From Coptis chinensis (Eukaryota; Streptophyta; Magnoliopsida; Ranunculales; Ranunculaceae): a stretch of 64,000 bases of DNA. The stretch lies in contig CM027379.1 in NCBI GenBank assembly GCA_015680905.1, positions 102,475,001 to 102,539,000 of the forward strand, read 5' to 3'. Positions 46,577 through 58,185 of this stretch are shown here, piece after piece (positions within the stretch are counted from its first letter, which is position 1; each line of letters opens with the position of its first letter). Both the position numbers and the translations under genes were made by a program. The notes under the pieces are model-generated. The model did not search any database. It saw only the letters and a list, made by a program, of their open reading frames with translations, and was not told where the DNA came from.

Positions 46577-46924
46577 TCAAATGGGTAAACTTAATCTTAC
46601 TGAATTTGCTCGCTTTTGTAGGACCTCCAAGTATCTTGCCATCCTTGGGCAGCGAGCCACAAATCCCCCATTCACTTGGCACACCACCAGGTTAGAATCA
46701 GAATAAACAGATAATTTGGGTAAGCCCAGATCTTGAGCCAAATCTAAACCCGCTATTACTGCTTCATACTCTGATTCATTATTTGAAGCCGCGAATCCCA
46801 GTTTCATTGATAACTCTAGCCTAGTATTCTCAGGAGTTACCAGGACTACGCCTATTCCGTTCCCTGTATCTGTAGTAGAGCCATCCGCGAAAACTCTCCA
46901 ACCGTTCCGTGCATCCGATCCCAT
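46577..46924 (-). mobile_element. Second (archaeal-type) RNase H of the Tat element
   Basis: The text WRVFADGSTTDTGNGIGVVL followed by ASNNESEYEAVIAGLDLAQD and YSDSNLVVCQVNG has the D, E and D residues of an RNase H active site in order. Its position after the retroviral-type RNase H marks the Tat lineage, whose additional RNase H is thought to have been acquired separately. Confidence 0.85.
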
Positions 46925-47010
46925 GGGTCTAATGGGTCGCGGTTAGGCTCTCCTTCATAGTTCATTACCATCTCCTCTCCCCACGTTGGGTCCTCGGCTG
47001 GGAACTCTGC

Positions 47011-48495
47011 CTATACCTCCGCCATTGCTTGTGTTTTTTCTGCGATTCTGATTTGGTACTGAATTTCATAGCAACTGAGCATTACCGCCCATTTTAGCAT
47101 TCTTCCTGACTTTTCTGCCCTCAGTGCCTGCTTGAGAGGCAAATTTGTTATTACTACCATTGAATGCGCCTCGAAATAAGGTTTCAACTTTAGGGCAGAA
47201 AATACCAAAGCCAAAGCGTATTTTTCAATTCGGCTGTATCGGGTCTTTGCGTCTAACATGGTCTTGCTTTGAAAGTACACTGGATTTTCTACTTTGTCAA
47301 CAACTCGCACCAAGACCGAACTCACCGCGTACTCCAAAACCCCCAAATACAAATACAGTTTCTCCCCCTGTTCTGGTCGCGACAATAAAGGCACCTTCCC
47401 TAGATAATTCTTCAATTCTTGGAAGACTTCTTCACATTCCACGGTCCATTTGAAGTCTTGTGTTTTCCTCCATAATCGATACAATGGTCGACATTTATCC
47501 GATGACTTCGAAATAAAACGATTAAGGGCCGCGACTCTCCCTGCTAAACTTTGCACCTCCTTTACATTTTGAGGGGACGACATTTCTATCAGCGATCTGA
47601 TTTGTTTAGGATTCGCCTCTATACCACGGTATGTAACTATGTAACCCAAGAACTTTCCAGAAGTTACCCCAAAAGTACATTTCTTGGGGTTGAGTTTCAG
47701 TTTATGCGCCTGCAATATATGAAAAGTCTCCTGAAGACCTTCCAAGTGTTCCTCCTCCGACATGCTCTTTTCTACCATATCATCAATATATATCTCCATC
47801 CCCTTTCGAATCTTTCCTTGAAACATTTTTTCTCCTAATCGTTGGAATGTCGCCCCAGCATTTTTCAAACCAAAAGGCATCCTGGTGTAACAGTATGTGC
47901 CGCCCTCCACCACGAACATGGTCTTTTCCTGATCCGGGCCGTGCATAGCGACCTGATTATACCCCATGGACGCGTCCATGAAAGAGAACACCTTGAATCC
48001 TGCAGTTCTGTCCACTAACTCATCCACCCGCGGCATTGGGTAACAATCTTTTGGGCACTCCTTGTTCACGTCCGTGAAGTCAACACACATTCTGACCTTG
48101 CCGTTCTTTTTCATGACCGCGACTACATTGGACAACCATTCTGTGTATTCTACCTCCCTTATTATCCCCGCCCCTTTCAACCGTACAACCTCCTCGCGAA
48201 TAGCCTCAGCATATTTGGGCCATAAACTTCTCATTTTTTGTCTAACCGGCTTTGCACTTTCATTCATGTGCAAATGATGACATGCAAACTCTGGGTCTAA
48301 AACCGCGATATCTTCAATCGCCCATGCGAACACATTTGAATTTTCTGTCAAGAGCCGCACCAGCTTCTTTTTCCATTCTTCTGGCAAGTCAGTCCCTATG
48401 GATGTAAATTTATCTTCAACTCCCACTCCCAGGTTAACTACTTCAATCGTATCCAATGTCTTCGGTCCCAACGGCGGCTCGTACCCTTTTGTCAC
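47011..48495 (-). mobile_element. Tat reverse transcriptase and first RNase H
   Basis: A 494-codon frame on the minus strand covers RT and RNase H. Motifs include VRMCVDFTDVNKECPKDCYP, FMDASMGYNQ, the FGLKNAGATFQR stretch and the catalytic YIDDM (the YxDD motif), followed by KLKLNPKKCTFGVTSGKFLG and the RNase H tether. This is the best preserved part of the element. Confidence 0.9.
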
Positions 48496-48513
48496 TGCCG
48501 CTTCCTGTAGTTG

Positions 48514-49260
48514 CTACGCTAATCCTTGTTCTTGAGATGACCCTTCCCCTTTGGTTCCTCGGACCAATCTCTTCACCGTGATCTGATGGATGTTCTGCGC
48601 TGCCACTTGATCCCCCCTGATTTCATATGTTCCCCCCTTCATGGGGAAGCGGATTACTTGGTAATATGTCGATGGAATGGCTTTCATTTCATGAATCCAT
48701 TTTCTCCCTAAAATTGCATTATACTGCGACTCAGAATCCACCACCATGAACCTAGTGAATACCATCGCCGGACCTGCGGTCACCGGCAGCGTTACCTCCC
48801 CTATGGGCTCTGTCATACTGCCATTGAACCCATACAAGTTGGTTTGAGGAACCTTCACCTGGTTTCTGTCGATGCTCATCTCCTCCATGGCCCCTTTAAA
48901 CAACAAATCAACTGAACTGCCGCAATCTATCAACACCCTCCGAACTAGATAATTTCCCATTGCTATGGTAATCACCAAGGCGTCCTCATGCGGCGAAATT
49001 ATCGGCTCCAAATCTTTCGGGGTGAACATAATGATTGCGTCGGCCGTCGTGACTCCACTAACTAACCGTGGTACACTCACCACCTCATTCACCTGTCGTA
49101 GGCTTGATGTCTTTCTTACCTTGTCCCTATGTGCATTCCTCCCCAGAGTCTCTCCACTAAAGATGACATTGATCATACCCAAAATCTTAGCCAGAGCCGG
49201 CACTCTCTCGGCTTGACGCACTTCAGCAACAAACTCTTTGAGCATTCCTTTTTCAATCAT
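48514..49260 (-). mobile_element. Tat protease region
   Basis: The minus strand reads VLIDCGSSVDLLFKGAMEEM, the aspartic-protease active-site region in the DCGSS form typical of Tat elements, followed by YNAILGRKWIHEMKAIPSTY. The N-terminal part of the frame is the end of gag. Confidence 0.85.
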
Positions 49261-49609
49261 CCTCTCTACTAATCACTTCAAGGCATAACATTCGTTCGTG
49301 GCATGGTTTCTGATTTGATGATACTCACAAAATGGTTTCCCTTCTATCTCCCTTGGGGGTACTCCGCGGCCCCTTATAATATTGGTGCTCCTTAATTAGA
49401 GACAAGATCTACTCTAATGGTCGGTTAAGAGGAGTCTGTTCCATTTCCCGATATGGCTTCCTCTCTCGCACCTCTCTTCTGCCCCGATCTCGTGTCCTTT
49501 CTGGCCCTCGGTTCTCCCCTCTGTAAGATCCTTTCTCTCTGTCCTCTATTCTACCTTTACCCTTTCGATCATCTCTCTCAACCTCCTGCACTGCCTTCCC
49601 CGACCTTTT

Positions 49610-50315
49610 CTATTCCTTTGCCGTTCTCTGCATTATATTCTCATATCGTATGTATTTCTCTACCTTCGGATACAGAGCATGCAGCATAGTAATTTCAATC
49701 TTAGATACCGACTCATGAACTCTGGTTCCCGATCTTAAACCATGCTGGAAGGCTATGACCGCCGTATGTTCATCCAGACTTTCCACTCTCAGCGTCTCCT
49801 CCTTAAATCTACATAAAAATTCCCTCAATGATTCTGCGGCCCTTTGTTTGATGTTGAACAGAGCCGCGATGTCAACCACCCTTCTCTTATGGTGAATGAA
49901 GTGATCGACAAGTGCGCGTTCCAGCTCTTCAAACTCTTTAATGCTCCGCGAAGCCAACCGGTAATACCAGTCCAAGGCTCCCCCCTTAAGGCTGGCCGGG
50001 AACATTATACAGCGGAGCCCATCATACTTACTCTCTTGCCATAACGACATATGCTGCCGAAAATGGTGCAAATGATCAGTGGGGTCCCCTTTCCCATCAT
50101 ATCGTTCAAACCTAGGCCGGGAGAACCTCTTAGGTACTTCGGAATTCCATATTGAATCTGCCAGCGGATTTTTATTGAGGCTCGCTACCTCCTTCGTCTT
50201 GCGTGCCTCTGTTCGCTCTTTTCTCTTGCGATTCACTTCCCTATCTTTCTCAATCATAGCCTGAACTACCCCTAAAGTGATGCCCACTGTTGGTTCGACG
50301 TCCGGTAGCGGGCAC
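49610..50315 (-). mobile_element. Tat gag region, interrupted by the solo LTR
   Basis: The text FSRPRFERYDGKGDPTDHLH, FRQHMSLW and LKGGALDWYYRLASRSIKEF followed by LVDHFIHHKR is a Retrotrans_gag domain. The N-terminal part of gag lies beyond the solo LTR, at about 51979-52253 on the minus strand, where a helix rich in Glu and Arg (EEIARLRDENDELRKEKE) can be read. Confidence 0.85.
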
Positions 50316-51973
50316 TGATAAGTGCTCAAAAAGTGCTATTTAACCCTCGATTATGCCTCTTGTTTAGCTATCTTAGTGGACTAATAGTGTTTATAAGTTG
50401 TGTTTTAAGATTCTACAGGTGAAAAAGAGAGTTTTGTAGAATATTAGAGAAAATGGGGTAAAACGAAGCAATTCGGAGCATTAAGGATCACACGGGAGGC
50501 CCGTGGACAATCATGGAGAAGGCCAAGGAATTGAGTATTAAAGATCGCGACTTGGACCTATTTTAAAGTCTATTTGGAAGCCCAAGGCCAAAGGATTCGT
50601 TGTTTGGACCAAAGCCCGCAAAAGAGGATAGAAGGATAGAAGCGAAGAGAGAAAATCGGCTTATCGTCTGGGGCGATGTATCGAAGCGCCCAGACGCGTT
50701 GATTAACGTCTGGGGGCGATAGATCGAAGCGTCCGTGACGCATTGATTAAGTCCGGGACGCATGAATCGACATTAATCGTAGCCAATTCCTTCTCAGTTT
50801 TGAAGACGAAGTCGGACTCGGAAGAAGTCTATTTGTATTAGGAAACAAATGACGGTTTGGAATGCTTCTAGAGCTCATTGTAACCCCTATAAATAAAGGA
50901 CCTGAGTGCCTCATGTAATTTGCCAATTCACTTATATTCTTGTCTCCGAACTTGAAGGCAGGCAGAGAGATTAATAATAAAAGATCGGTTTTAACTAGGC
51001 TGAGTCTTAATAAATTAGTCTTTCTAGTCTTATGTTCTTCAACTCTTCTTCTTCTCGCTCTTCGTGTTCTTCCTTCTATATATGAAGGCTAATCTTCTCC
51101 TTCAAGGGAGGAGATGAAGCCCGTCTTAAGGTTTAATGATTCTTCCGGTTTATGGTGTTCTTCAATCGGGGTTAGTTCTTTATGTTTTGTTTTATTAGTT
51201 CCATTGCCCACACCAGGGGATGGAAGTATAGATTAAGGTTTTTATTTATTATAATTGAATATCATGCTAGTTTAGGGTTTTATTTATTGCAATTGAATAT
51301 TTGCTAGTAACATGCTTTTATTTATTGCAATTGAATATAATGCTAGAATAGAGTTTTATTTATTGTAATTGAATATTATACTATTATTCTCTACTTTTCT
51401 TCTAATTGTGTAGTGTTTTAGAGTAAGGGAAGTATTCCTTGTGTTTGCCTTAGATGGTGATTCATTGAATAGCTGCCCAAGCTCACATAAAAGGAAATAA
51501 GATACTAGTAACATGAACATAGGAACAACCTTAAGTAGAGTTAATTGTTAACGATGTTTCATCCAAGAGGCATCGGCAGACTCGCTCGATTGCCTGGATT
51601 GTAGTCTACTTGAGAACAACATGAAGCAAAAAGTCATTGAATCAAAAGCATTGGTGGATTTGAATCTCTTGAATCTATCTCTCTCATATTCTCTCCTTAT
51701 TTCCAATTCTTAGCTTTAGTATAAGTTTAGTTAGTTTAGTTTAGTTTAGCATTAGAATCTACAATATCTATAATCATAGTTTTTAATCCCTCAAACCCCC
51801 TTTCCAGTCCTGTCCTTCATATAAACATACACTTAAAAGTGGAACGATACCCTACTCATCCTTTACTTATTGAGGGATAATTAGGTTTTGATACACTTCT
51901 TTTTATTCAACGACCATCATCTATCTACATCATCCATATACCACATCTACATACACAAAAAGAGGTAGTGTTA
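50316..51973 (+). mobile_element. Solo LTR of the Athila family inside Tat gag
   Basis: It starts TGATAAGTGCTCAAAAAGTG like the LTRs at 25975 and 33834 and follows them to GAGGTAGTGTTA, with more divergence and extra A/T-rich repeats near 51240-51370. The 5-bp word GGCAC flanks it (50311-50315 and 51974-51978). No internal Athila sequence is present, so it arose by LTR-LTR recombination. It belongs to the same family as the full element about 15 kb to the left but is a separate insertion, in an element it must postdate. Confidence 0.9.
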
Positions 51974-52263
51974 GGCACTCTACATTCTCCCCTTCCGCTT
52001 CACTGCCCCTGGGATCCCCCTGTTCCGTTCCACCCCGTGTAATCTCCTTCTCCTTTCTCAACTCATCATTCTCATCTCTTAACCTAGCTATCTCCTCCTA
52101 CAAAAGTCTGGTGGCGTCTGCCGCCACATCTGATACTTCTTCCTCTCCTACCCCTTCCATCTCAACACTCTCTACTTCCTCAATAGTTTTTTTGATTGCT
52201 CCCTTCTTAGGTCTTCCTACTCATTTTTTTGCTATAGTGGCCATTTTTCTCCTATGTTCCCCA

Positions 52264-52278
52264 CAGACGGCGCCAAAA
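52264..52278 (-). other. Primer-binding site of the Tat element
   Basis: On the minus strand, just inside the 5' LTR, the sequence is TTTTGGCGCCGTCTGTGGGG, which carries the TGGCGCCGTCTGTGGG word seen at this place in many Tat-like elements. Which tRNA it pairs with is not assigned here. Confidence 0.75.
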
Positions 52279-52631
52279 TGTATACACAAAAATTACAACC
52301 TACAAACTCACTAGTATCCTTTTCCTCTCACTCTCTCACTCTCTCCTCTCTTTCTCTTTTCTTTCTCCTTCTTTTTATATCCTCCTCTCCTTTTCCCACC
52401 ACTCACTCCTGTCCATCGATCCTCTTTCTTCCATTCTCTCATCTCTCTCCACGTATCGCGGCAGTTATCTTGCGGTTATGATTCCGCTCTCCCTCTCTCC
52501 ACGTCTCGCAGCAGTTCCAGAGTGGTTGGGATACCGTGGATCTGATCCTATGCAACCTGTTTCCCCCTACTATACCGCACCCGGTCCCATTGTCACCACT
52601 AACCTCCTAGGTCATGTATACGACCCATACA
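52279..52631 (-). repeat. 5' LTR of the Tat element (353 bp)
   Basis: Upstream LTR on the minus strand; it matches 40969-41209 but contains an extra ~110-bp C/T-rich block (about 52320-52435). It is flanked outside by CTATT. Confidence 0.85.
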
Positions 52632-52636
52632 CTATT

Positions 52637-53297
52637 CATATAGAATGTATTTGAGAACGTATGTGATCAATTGGGTATCACATCATTCTCCATTATCGCT
52701 TCACGATCCTCTTGTATATAGATGGTGACTGTTGTCATGTGTGCAAAGAGCTGTTTTTATGCCTTTTAGGCCACGCAACACGGTGCAATAAGTGTATTAT
52801 AGTTTGGTGGGATGGTATACAAGTGAAGAAGGAAACTCCTGCCAATTTCCTTACATACCCTAAAAAAAAGTAGATTGACATTTCGACGGGCATATAATTT
52901 GGTTTACAATTGGTACAAAGGAAAGCACACATGTGTTGACGTTTTAGGAGTATCTCCTATGGTAGGATTATGTCCACATTATAGGAGATTAGGAGTATTT
53001 CCTATGGTGGGATTTGGTAGCTAGTGTAGTATTTAAGGTAGGACAAATGTCCAGTATCACAACATAATCAAAAGTCGAGAAAGGCTAACCAACATTGCTT
53101 TGTCCTATTTGCGTATGATATATTTGAATTTCTGGCACCGAAAGTTGTTGGTTGCTTAAGAGGTCACAGAAAGTATTGGACAAAAATATGGTGAGAGCTG
53201 GCTTCAATACGTATTTATGAGAATTAGTTTTACTATTCATAAAGGGCTTACGGTTGAATATGTAGCACGATTGGCCTCTAGAAGCGAGAGTAGGTGT
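52637..53297. other. Intergenic stretch, no confident feature
   Basis: The word TAGGAGTATxTCCTATGGT occurs twice (near 52947 and 52988). No gene was recognised. It may include older repeat material. Confidence 0.4.
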
Positions 53298-53302
53298 GTT
53301 AC

Positions 53303-54027
53303 TGTTGGAGTTATTCCTCACGATTGACCTCTAGAATCAATGAGGAAGAAGAGGAGAGAAACAGATCCTGTTCGTGTGAATAGGTTGGAGCGCGCATGCG
53401 CTCGATTTAGCCTGGCCCAAGGCGTGGACGCGCCCTTGCCGTGAAAAAAAAGATTGTTTTTTTCAGCCTCTCACGAAACAAGTCTATTGAAAGTTTGGAT
53501 GAAAAAATAAGAGGGCGCACACGCTCATATTTGCCTATCTGAGAGCGCTCTTGCGCTCATGCCTAAACTTGCAAACTTCTATTTTTCTACAGTAACATCG
53601 AAATTGGAGATTACTATAAAAACAGAAGTTATGTTTTGGAAAACCAAGTCTTTAATAGAAACCCAATTTTGAGAACAAATTGAGAGAAAACTCATGCAAA
53701 GAGAAAAGCTTGTAAGGAGAGAGAAATGATCTAGTAAGTTGGAGAGACTTGAGATAAGTGATTGTAATATTCATTCCCATATATACTTATAAAAGGATTA
53801 ACTATTGTGGAAGTAGGCATCATTGGCTGAACCACAGTACATCCATCTTTGTGTTGTGGTATGTTTTACTTGTTTTATATTTATATTGCCTGTTTGTGAT
53901 AGGTATATTCATAGGTTAAGATTGTGGTTGTTGGTTGTAGTGAAAGATTAGATTTTTTATTGGAGTAGTAGATTGTCCAAGTACAAATTATCTTAGTGGG
54001 GATCGATTGGTATCGTTTTCCCCAACA
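53303..54027 (+). repeat. 5' LTR of the copia element
   Basis: The termini are TGTTGG and CCAACA. The segment 53720-54027 recurs at 56733-56919 as the remnant of the 3' LTR, including GTGATTGTAATATT, ATATACTTATAAAA and GTGTTGTGGTATxTTTTA. The start at 53303 is chosen from the inverted termini and the partial target duplication. Confidence 0.7.
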
Positions 54028-54559
54028 AGTGGTACCGGAGCCAGGTTGGATTAAGCCCAACAAGGTTAAGTTGTTATCCAAATCTTGCCCAGAAAGTGTT
54101 TGATAAAATTCATGAGAGAAGATTTGAGTTGAAATAGCTTGTAGAGATGGACTATTCTGTAAACACTCACATAACTAGTCTAAATAAAGGTAACTACACT
54201 ATTTAGAAAGTCATGATGGAAGACTTGCTCTATTGCAAGGACTTGACACAACCCATTGAGAATGAAGGAGTAAAACCAGATGCAATTGCTGCGGCTGAGT
54301 GGAAGACGCTTGATGAAAAAACGATTGGGTGCATTAGACAACGGATTGACAACAATAAAATCTGCCTTGTATCCCAAGAGACCACCGCTTTCAGCCTGTG
54401 TAATACATTAGAAGACCTCTACGAGAAGACAAGAAATGACGCACATAATAGCTCTTGTTACTCAGAGATCCTTGTTACAGAAAAGCAAGAGAGAGGCAAA
54501 AGAAGAAAACCATCTTATTCTAGAGGCGATGACAAAAGAACATCTAGGAGAGCGAGCAG

Positions 54560-55700
54560 ACCTCCTGAGAAAGACTTGTCGTGTAATCATTTCGGTATCC
54601 ATGACCACTTCAAGTATGAATGCATAGAATTGAAAAGGGATGAGAATACTAGTACCATACATGAAGACAAGTTAGAGTTGAAAGGAAGCACCACCGATAG
54701 ATTGAGACACCACAGTCATAGCTTCAGAAGGTGAAGTAGGAATTGTGTCAGATGGTGACGAGCTATGCTTGAACACTTCATGCCAGGGTACAGAGTGGGT
54801 GGTAGATACATGTGTTTCCTACCACGTCACACCCCACGAGAGTTTCTTCACTACCTACAAATCGAGTGATTTTGGTGAGGTGAAGATGGGCAACAATGAA
54901 GTCTCAAAGATTGTAGGCATTGGGGATGTTCATGTAGAAACCAATGTCGGCTACACCTTGACACTCAAAGATATAAGACATGTCTCTGACATTCAGCTAA
55001 GCCTAATTTCTAATGGGAAGTTAGATGATGATGACTTTCAAAACTTGTTTGGTAACGGGGTATGAAAATTGAGTAGAGGTTCCATTATAGTAGCAAAAGG
55101 GAATAAAACTTGCTCGCTTTACAAAACACAAGCTAATTTATGTAAAACAAAGTTAAATGCGGCACAAAAAGAAGCTTCCTCCGAACTATGCCATAAGAGA
55201 CTGTGTCATATAGGAGAAAAAGGCATGGAAGTTCTTGCCAAGCAAAAGGTCTTGCCAAACATAAAAGGTACGCATTTAAATAGATGTACTCATTGTTTGG
55301 TTGGAAAGCAGCACAGGGTGTCTTTTCAAAGATTCCTCTCTCACATAAAGGACAATGTCCTTGAGCTTGTACACACATATTAATGTGATTCTATGAAAGT
55401 GAAGTCCTATGGGGGAGCTTTGTACTTCTCGACTTTCATTGATGATGAGTCAAGAAATATATGGGCATATAGTCTGAAGACCAAGGATGAAGTACTCAAT
55501 GTGTTCAAGACTTTCCATAGAATGGTGGAAAGAGAGACATTGAAGCTTTTGAAGTGTATTCGCTCAGATAATGGGGGTGAGTACATTGGGCCGTTTGAAG
55601 AGTATTGCAATCGTCATGGGATTCGTCATGAGCAAATAATTCCCAAGACACCGCAACCACAATTGTATAGCCGAGAGGATAAGATGCATGCTGTCTCACT
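54560..55700 (+). mobile_element. Copia gag end, protease and integrase region (fossil)
   Basis: A zinc-knuckle CNHFGIHDHFKYEC lies at about 54588. Protease-like text WVVDTCVSYHVTPHESFF follows at about 54795, then the GAG-pre-integrase region LCHKRLCHIGEKGMEVLAKQ at about 55180 and the integrase core with FSTFIDDESRNIWAYSLKTK and IRSDNGGEYIGPFEEYCNRH at about 55430-55620. Confidence 0.8.
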
Positions 55701-56369
55701 CTAAGTTACCTAGAAGTTACTAGGTAGAAACAATGCGCACAGCCGTACATGTGATCAACCTATCGCCTTCGAAGCCTCTGAATAATGATTATCCATATAG
55801 AGTATGGTCAAGTAGAGATGTTGATTATGGATACTTGAGGATATTGGGGTGCATGACATTTGTTCATATTCCTAATGATAAGAGATCCAAGCTTGATGAC
55901 AAAACCAAGTAGTGCATTTTTTTGGGTTATGGGGATGAGAAGTTAATTTGGCTACAAACTTTATGATTCGATCAACAAAAAGATAATCCGAAGTCGAAAT
56001 GTTGTGTTCTTGGAAGACCAAACCATAGCAGACTTTGAGAATGGTGAGAAGCTAAAAGCTTTCATTGGTGATCTTGTTAATTTAGAATCAAAAGTTCCTA
56101 CTGTAGAACGTGCAGAAGGCATTGAGAATGCAGAATGCAGAGAACTATGGGTTTGAAGCTTATGATGATGATCTTATTGCTCATGATGGGATAGAACCTA
56201 TTGATATAGCAGATGCGGATTAAGTGCATGAACCACCACCTGAGCAAGCAGAAGTGCATCCTCCTGAGACACAAGAAGATGGGGCAAGGAGGTCTGAGAG
56301 AGAGATCGAGACAAGCTTCAACCAGGTATCTACCACATACGTATGTTTTACTATCTGATGGTGGAGAAC

Positions 56370-56740
56370 TTATGTACTATCAAGAGGCTTTTGAAGGTAC
56401 AGACAAAGAGAAGTGGTTGAAGGTCATGCATGATGAGATGAATTATTTGCATAAGAATCACACTTATGACTTAGTTGAGAAACCGAAAGGAATAAAAGTT
56501 CTCAAGAATAAGTGGATCTTCAAAGTCAAGCATGAAGAGAATAATCCACACCCAAGGCATAAAGCTCGTCTTGTTGTGAAGGGATTCGGTCAAATAAAAT
56601 GTATTGCCTTTAGTGAAATTTTCTCTCATGTAGTTAAGATGACTTCTATTAGGGCGGTATTGGGTCTGACCGTAAGTACGGACTTAGAGGTTGAGCAACT
56701 AGATGTCAATACAACTTTTCTTTATAGTTCGGAGAGATGA
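56370..56740 (+). mobile_element. Copia reverse transcriptase, N-terminal part (fossil)
   Basis: The text WLKVMHDEMNYLHKNHTYDL, LKNKWIFKVKHEENNPHPRH and KARLVVKGFGQ is the start of a copia RT (EIxSLxxNxTWxLV, KWVFKxK, KARLVAKG). It stops after QLDVNTTFLY, where the sequence passes into LTR text. Confidence 0.85.
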
Positions 56741-57024
56741 GTGATCTAGTGAAGATACTTGAGAGGAGTGATTGTAATATTTCTTTATATACTTATAAAA
56801 AAATTAGCTCTTGTGAAAGTAGATATTATTGGCCGAACTACGGTACATTTTTGTGTTGTGGTATATTTTATTTATATTTATATTTTAGTGAAGATGGATT
56901 GGTATTGTTTTTTCTAATATTTACGATGACCCATAGGGTCTATGGTGAGGCAATGCATAAAGACGTATTCGTCGACACCATGTTTTTTTATTCTTTTGTA
57001 AATAATTACGTCACCTTTTGATTG

Positions 57025-57909
57025 TGAGATAGATCTCCAAAGGACACTCACTCATTCATTGCACTCTTTTACAACTTTTACTTCTTACCTAAAAACTTCA
57101 TAATTGGGCGGGGCCATATCTGTCGATTCGCCACGTACGTTGGTAAACGTAAATGTCACATTCATCTTGCCTAACTGGACACGTCAACTTATTCGGTATC
57201 TTAACACGTGTCACAATATTGACCTACTTATAGACCGTGTTGTCGGAAAGCAGGAAACGTGGCGCGAAGTTGGTGGTCTATCCCAGTCAATTTGTGATTT
57301 GTCTACCCTCTCGCTGGCTAACCTCGTTCTTCGAAATACCTTTGACCCTGTTATGATACTTATTAACTAAAGTACCACAGCTTTTTTAAAACTAATTTAG
57401 AGAGCACCACCTGGTGCTAGATGTACCAATAAGTAATAGTACTCACACGTGAGGCGGTGACTTCTGATGCAGCAGATATTTCATACAGTAAACAGTGAAC
57501 GGAGTTTACTTAAGCTGGCAACTGATTTTAGGTTAATTAATTAAAAATGAAAATACTAAGCCCAGTGAATGCCGGGTTGGTATTGAGAAACAGGGAATAG
57601 GGTCTTATCTATATTGATCAAACAGGACCACCTTAAAAAAAGTGGTGGTGAGGACTGAGGAGTGCATACAGGTAGACAATGGTGAAAGCAGCATAATGTG
57701 CACACGGCACACACATCGTCACATATGATGATGCACTAGATTTAGATTTTGGGCTGATTCTCTGTATTTGAACTAGTGAGAACATGAATGCAGTTGCTCT
57801 CGTTCGGGTCCATTGAATTATGTCATGTGGAATCCAATTCAGTACTTGTCAAATGAAATTACTTTATAACAGACAGCTCGACAGCTCGGTGCTGTTTTAA
57901 AGTTGGATA
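57025..57909. promoter_or_regulatory. Intergenic DNA with a cluster of ACGT boxes
   Basis: Between about 57131 and 57452 there are several ACGT cores: CCACGTACGT (57131), GACACGTC (about 57177), the ABRE-like CACGTGTC (57205), AACGTGGC (57257) and CACACGTGAG (57444). Two match the abscisic acid response element cores ACGTGTC and ACGTGGC. An 88-codon open frame at 57104-57370 has no recognisable domain. The cluster is about 4 kb upstream of the PP2C start codon, with two mobile elements in between, so a regulatory link is speculative. Confidence 0.35.
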
Positions 57910-57912
57910 TTA

Positions 57913-58182
57913 GAGCATTCCCAATACAATGACTTTAGCAAAAAAATAACAATTTGTCACCATTAAGTCTTTAAAACAATGGTCCAATACAAAAGTAACT
58001 ATTAAGGTAGCTCTTTCACTAGATAGGATGTTTCATTATGTCCCTTGTATTTTTTCGATATTTGTTTTATTTTTTTGACGGAATGAGTTTCAAGGCACAT
58101 TTGCATTGGACAATGCCTAGCAGTTTCTCACAAACAAAATTAATTTGAGAGAAAATAGTTGCTGCTTGCATTGAAAATGCTT
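57913..58182. mobile_element. Tourist-like MITE, 270 bp
   Basis: The left end is GAGCATTCCCAATACAA and the right end, reverse complemented, is AAGCATTTTCAATGCAA (13 of 17 match). TTA flanks both sides (57910-57912 and 58183-58185). It is non-coding. The right TTA directly abuts the next element at 58186. Confidence 0.6.
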
Positions 58183-58185
58183 TTA

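Larger units (their letters stand above)
40969..52631 (-). mobile_element. Tat-clade Ty3/gypsy element, minus strand, with nested solo LTR
   Basis: Both LTRs start TGTATACACAAAAATT and end CGACCCATACA, and the target duplication CTATT flanks the element (40964-40968 and 52632-52636). On the minus strand the order is LTR, primer-binding site, gag, protease, reverse transcriptase with RNase H, a second archaeal-type RNase H, integrase, tandem repeats, an antisense ORF region, LTR. The second RNase H and the extra antisense ORF are hallmarks of the plant Tat lineage. A solo LTR of the Athila family (50316-51973) is inserted in gag. Without it the element is about 10.0 kb. The coding regions are broken in several places but less than in the Athila copy. 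The LTRs are short (241 and 353 bp) and differ by a ~110-bp pyrimidine-rich block. Confidence 0.9.
53303..56919 (+). mobile_element. Ty1/copia element, Tork-like, decayed
   Basis: 5' LTR 53303-54027 (TGTTGGAGTT...TTTTCCCCAACA, with matching 6-bp inverted termini), primer-binding site at about 54030-54041 (TGGTACCGGAGC, close to the initiator tRNA-Met type TGGTATCAGAGC), gag (about 54150-54680), protease, GAG-pre-integrase and integrase (about 54760-55700), part of reverse transcriptase (about 56370-56740), then the last part of a 3' LTR (about 56733-56919). GTTAC before and TTTAC after may be a decayed target duplication. Much of the region between RT and the 3' LTR is missing, and the frames are broken in many places (roughly ten or more). 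The order integrase before RT defines Ty1/copia; the similarity to Tnt1/Tork is by eye. Confidence 0.85.

Noticed and set aside
57104-57370. 88-codon frame upstream of the PP2C gene
   Set aside because: No recognisable domain, no neighbouring exon signals and a high density of ACGT boxes; more likely regulatory or chance.
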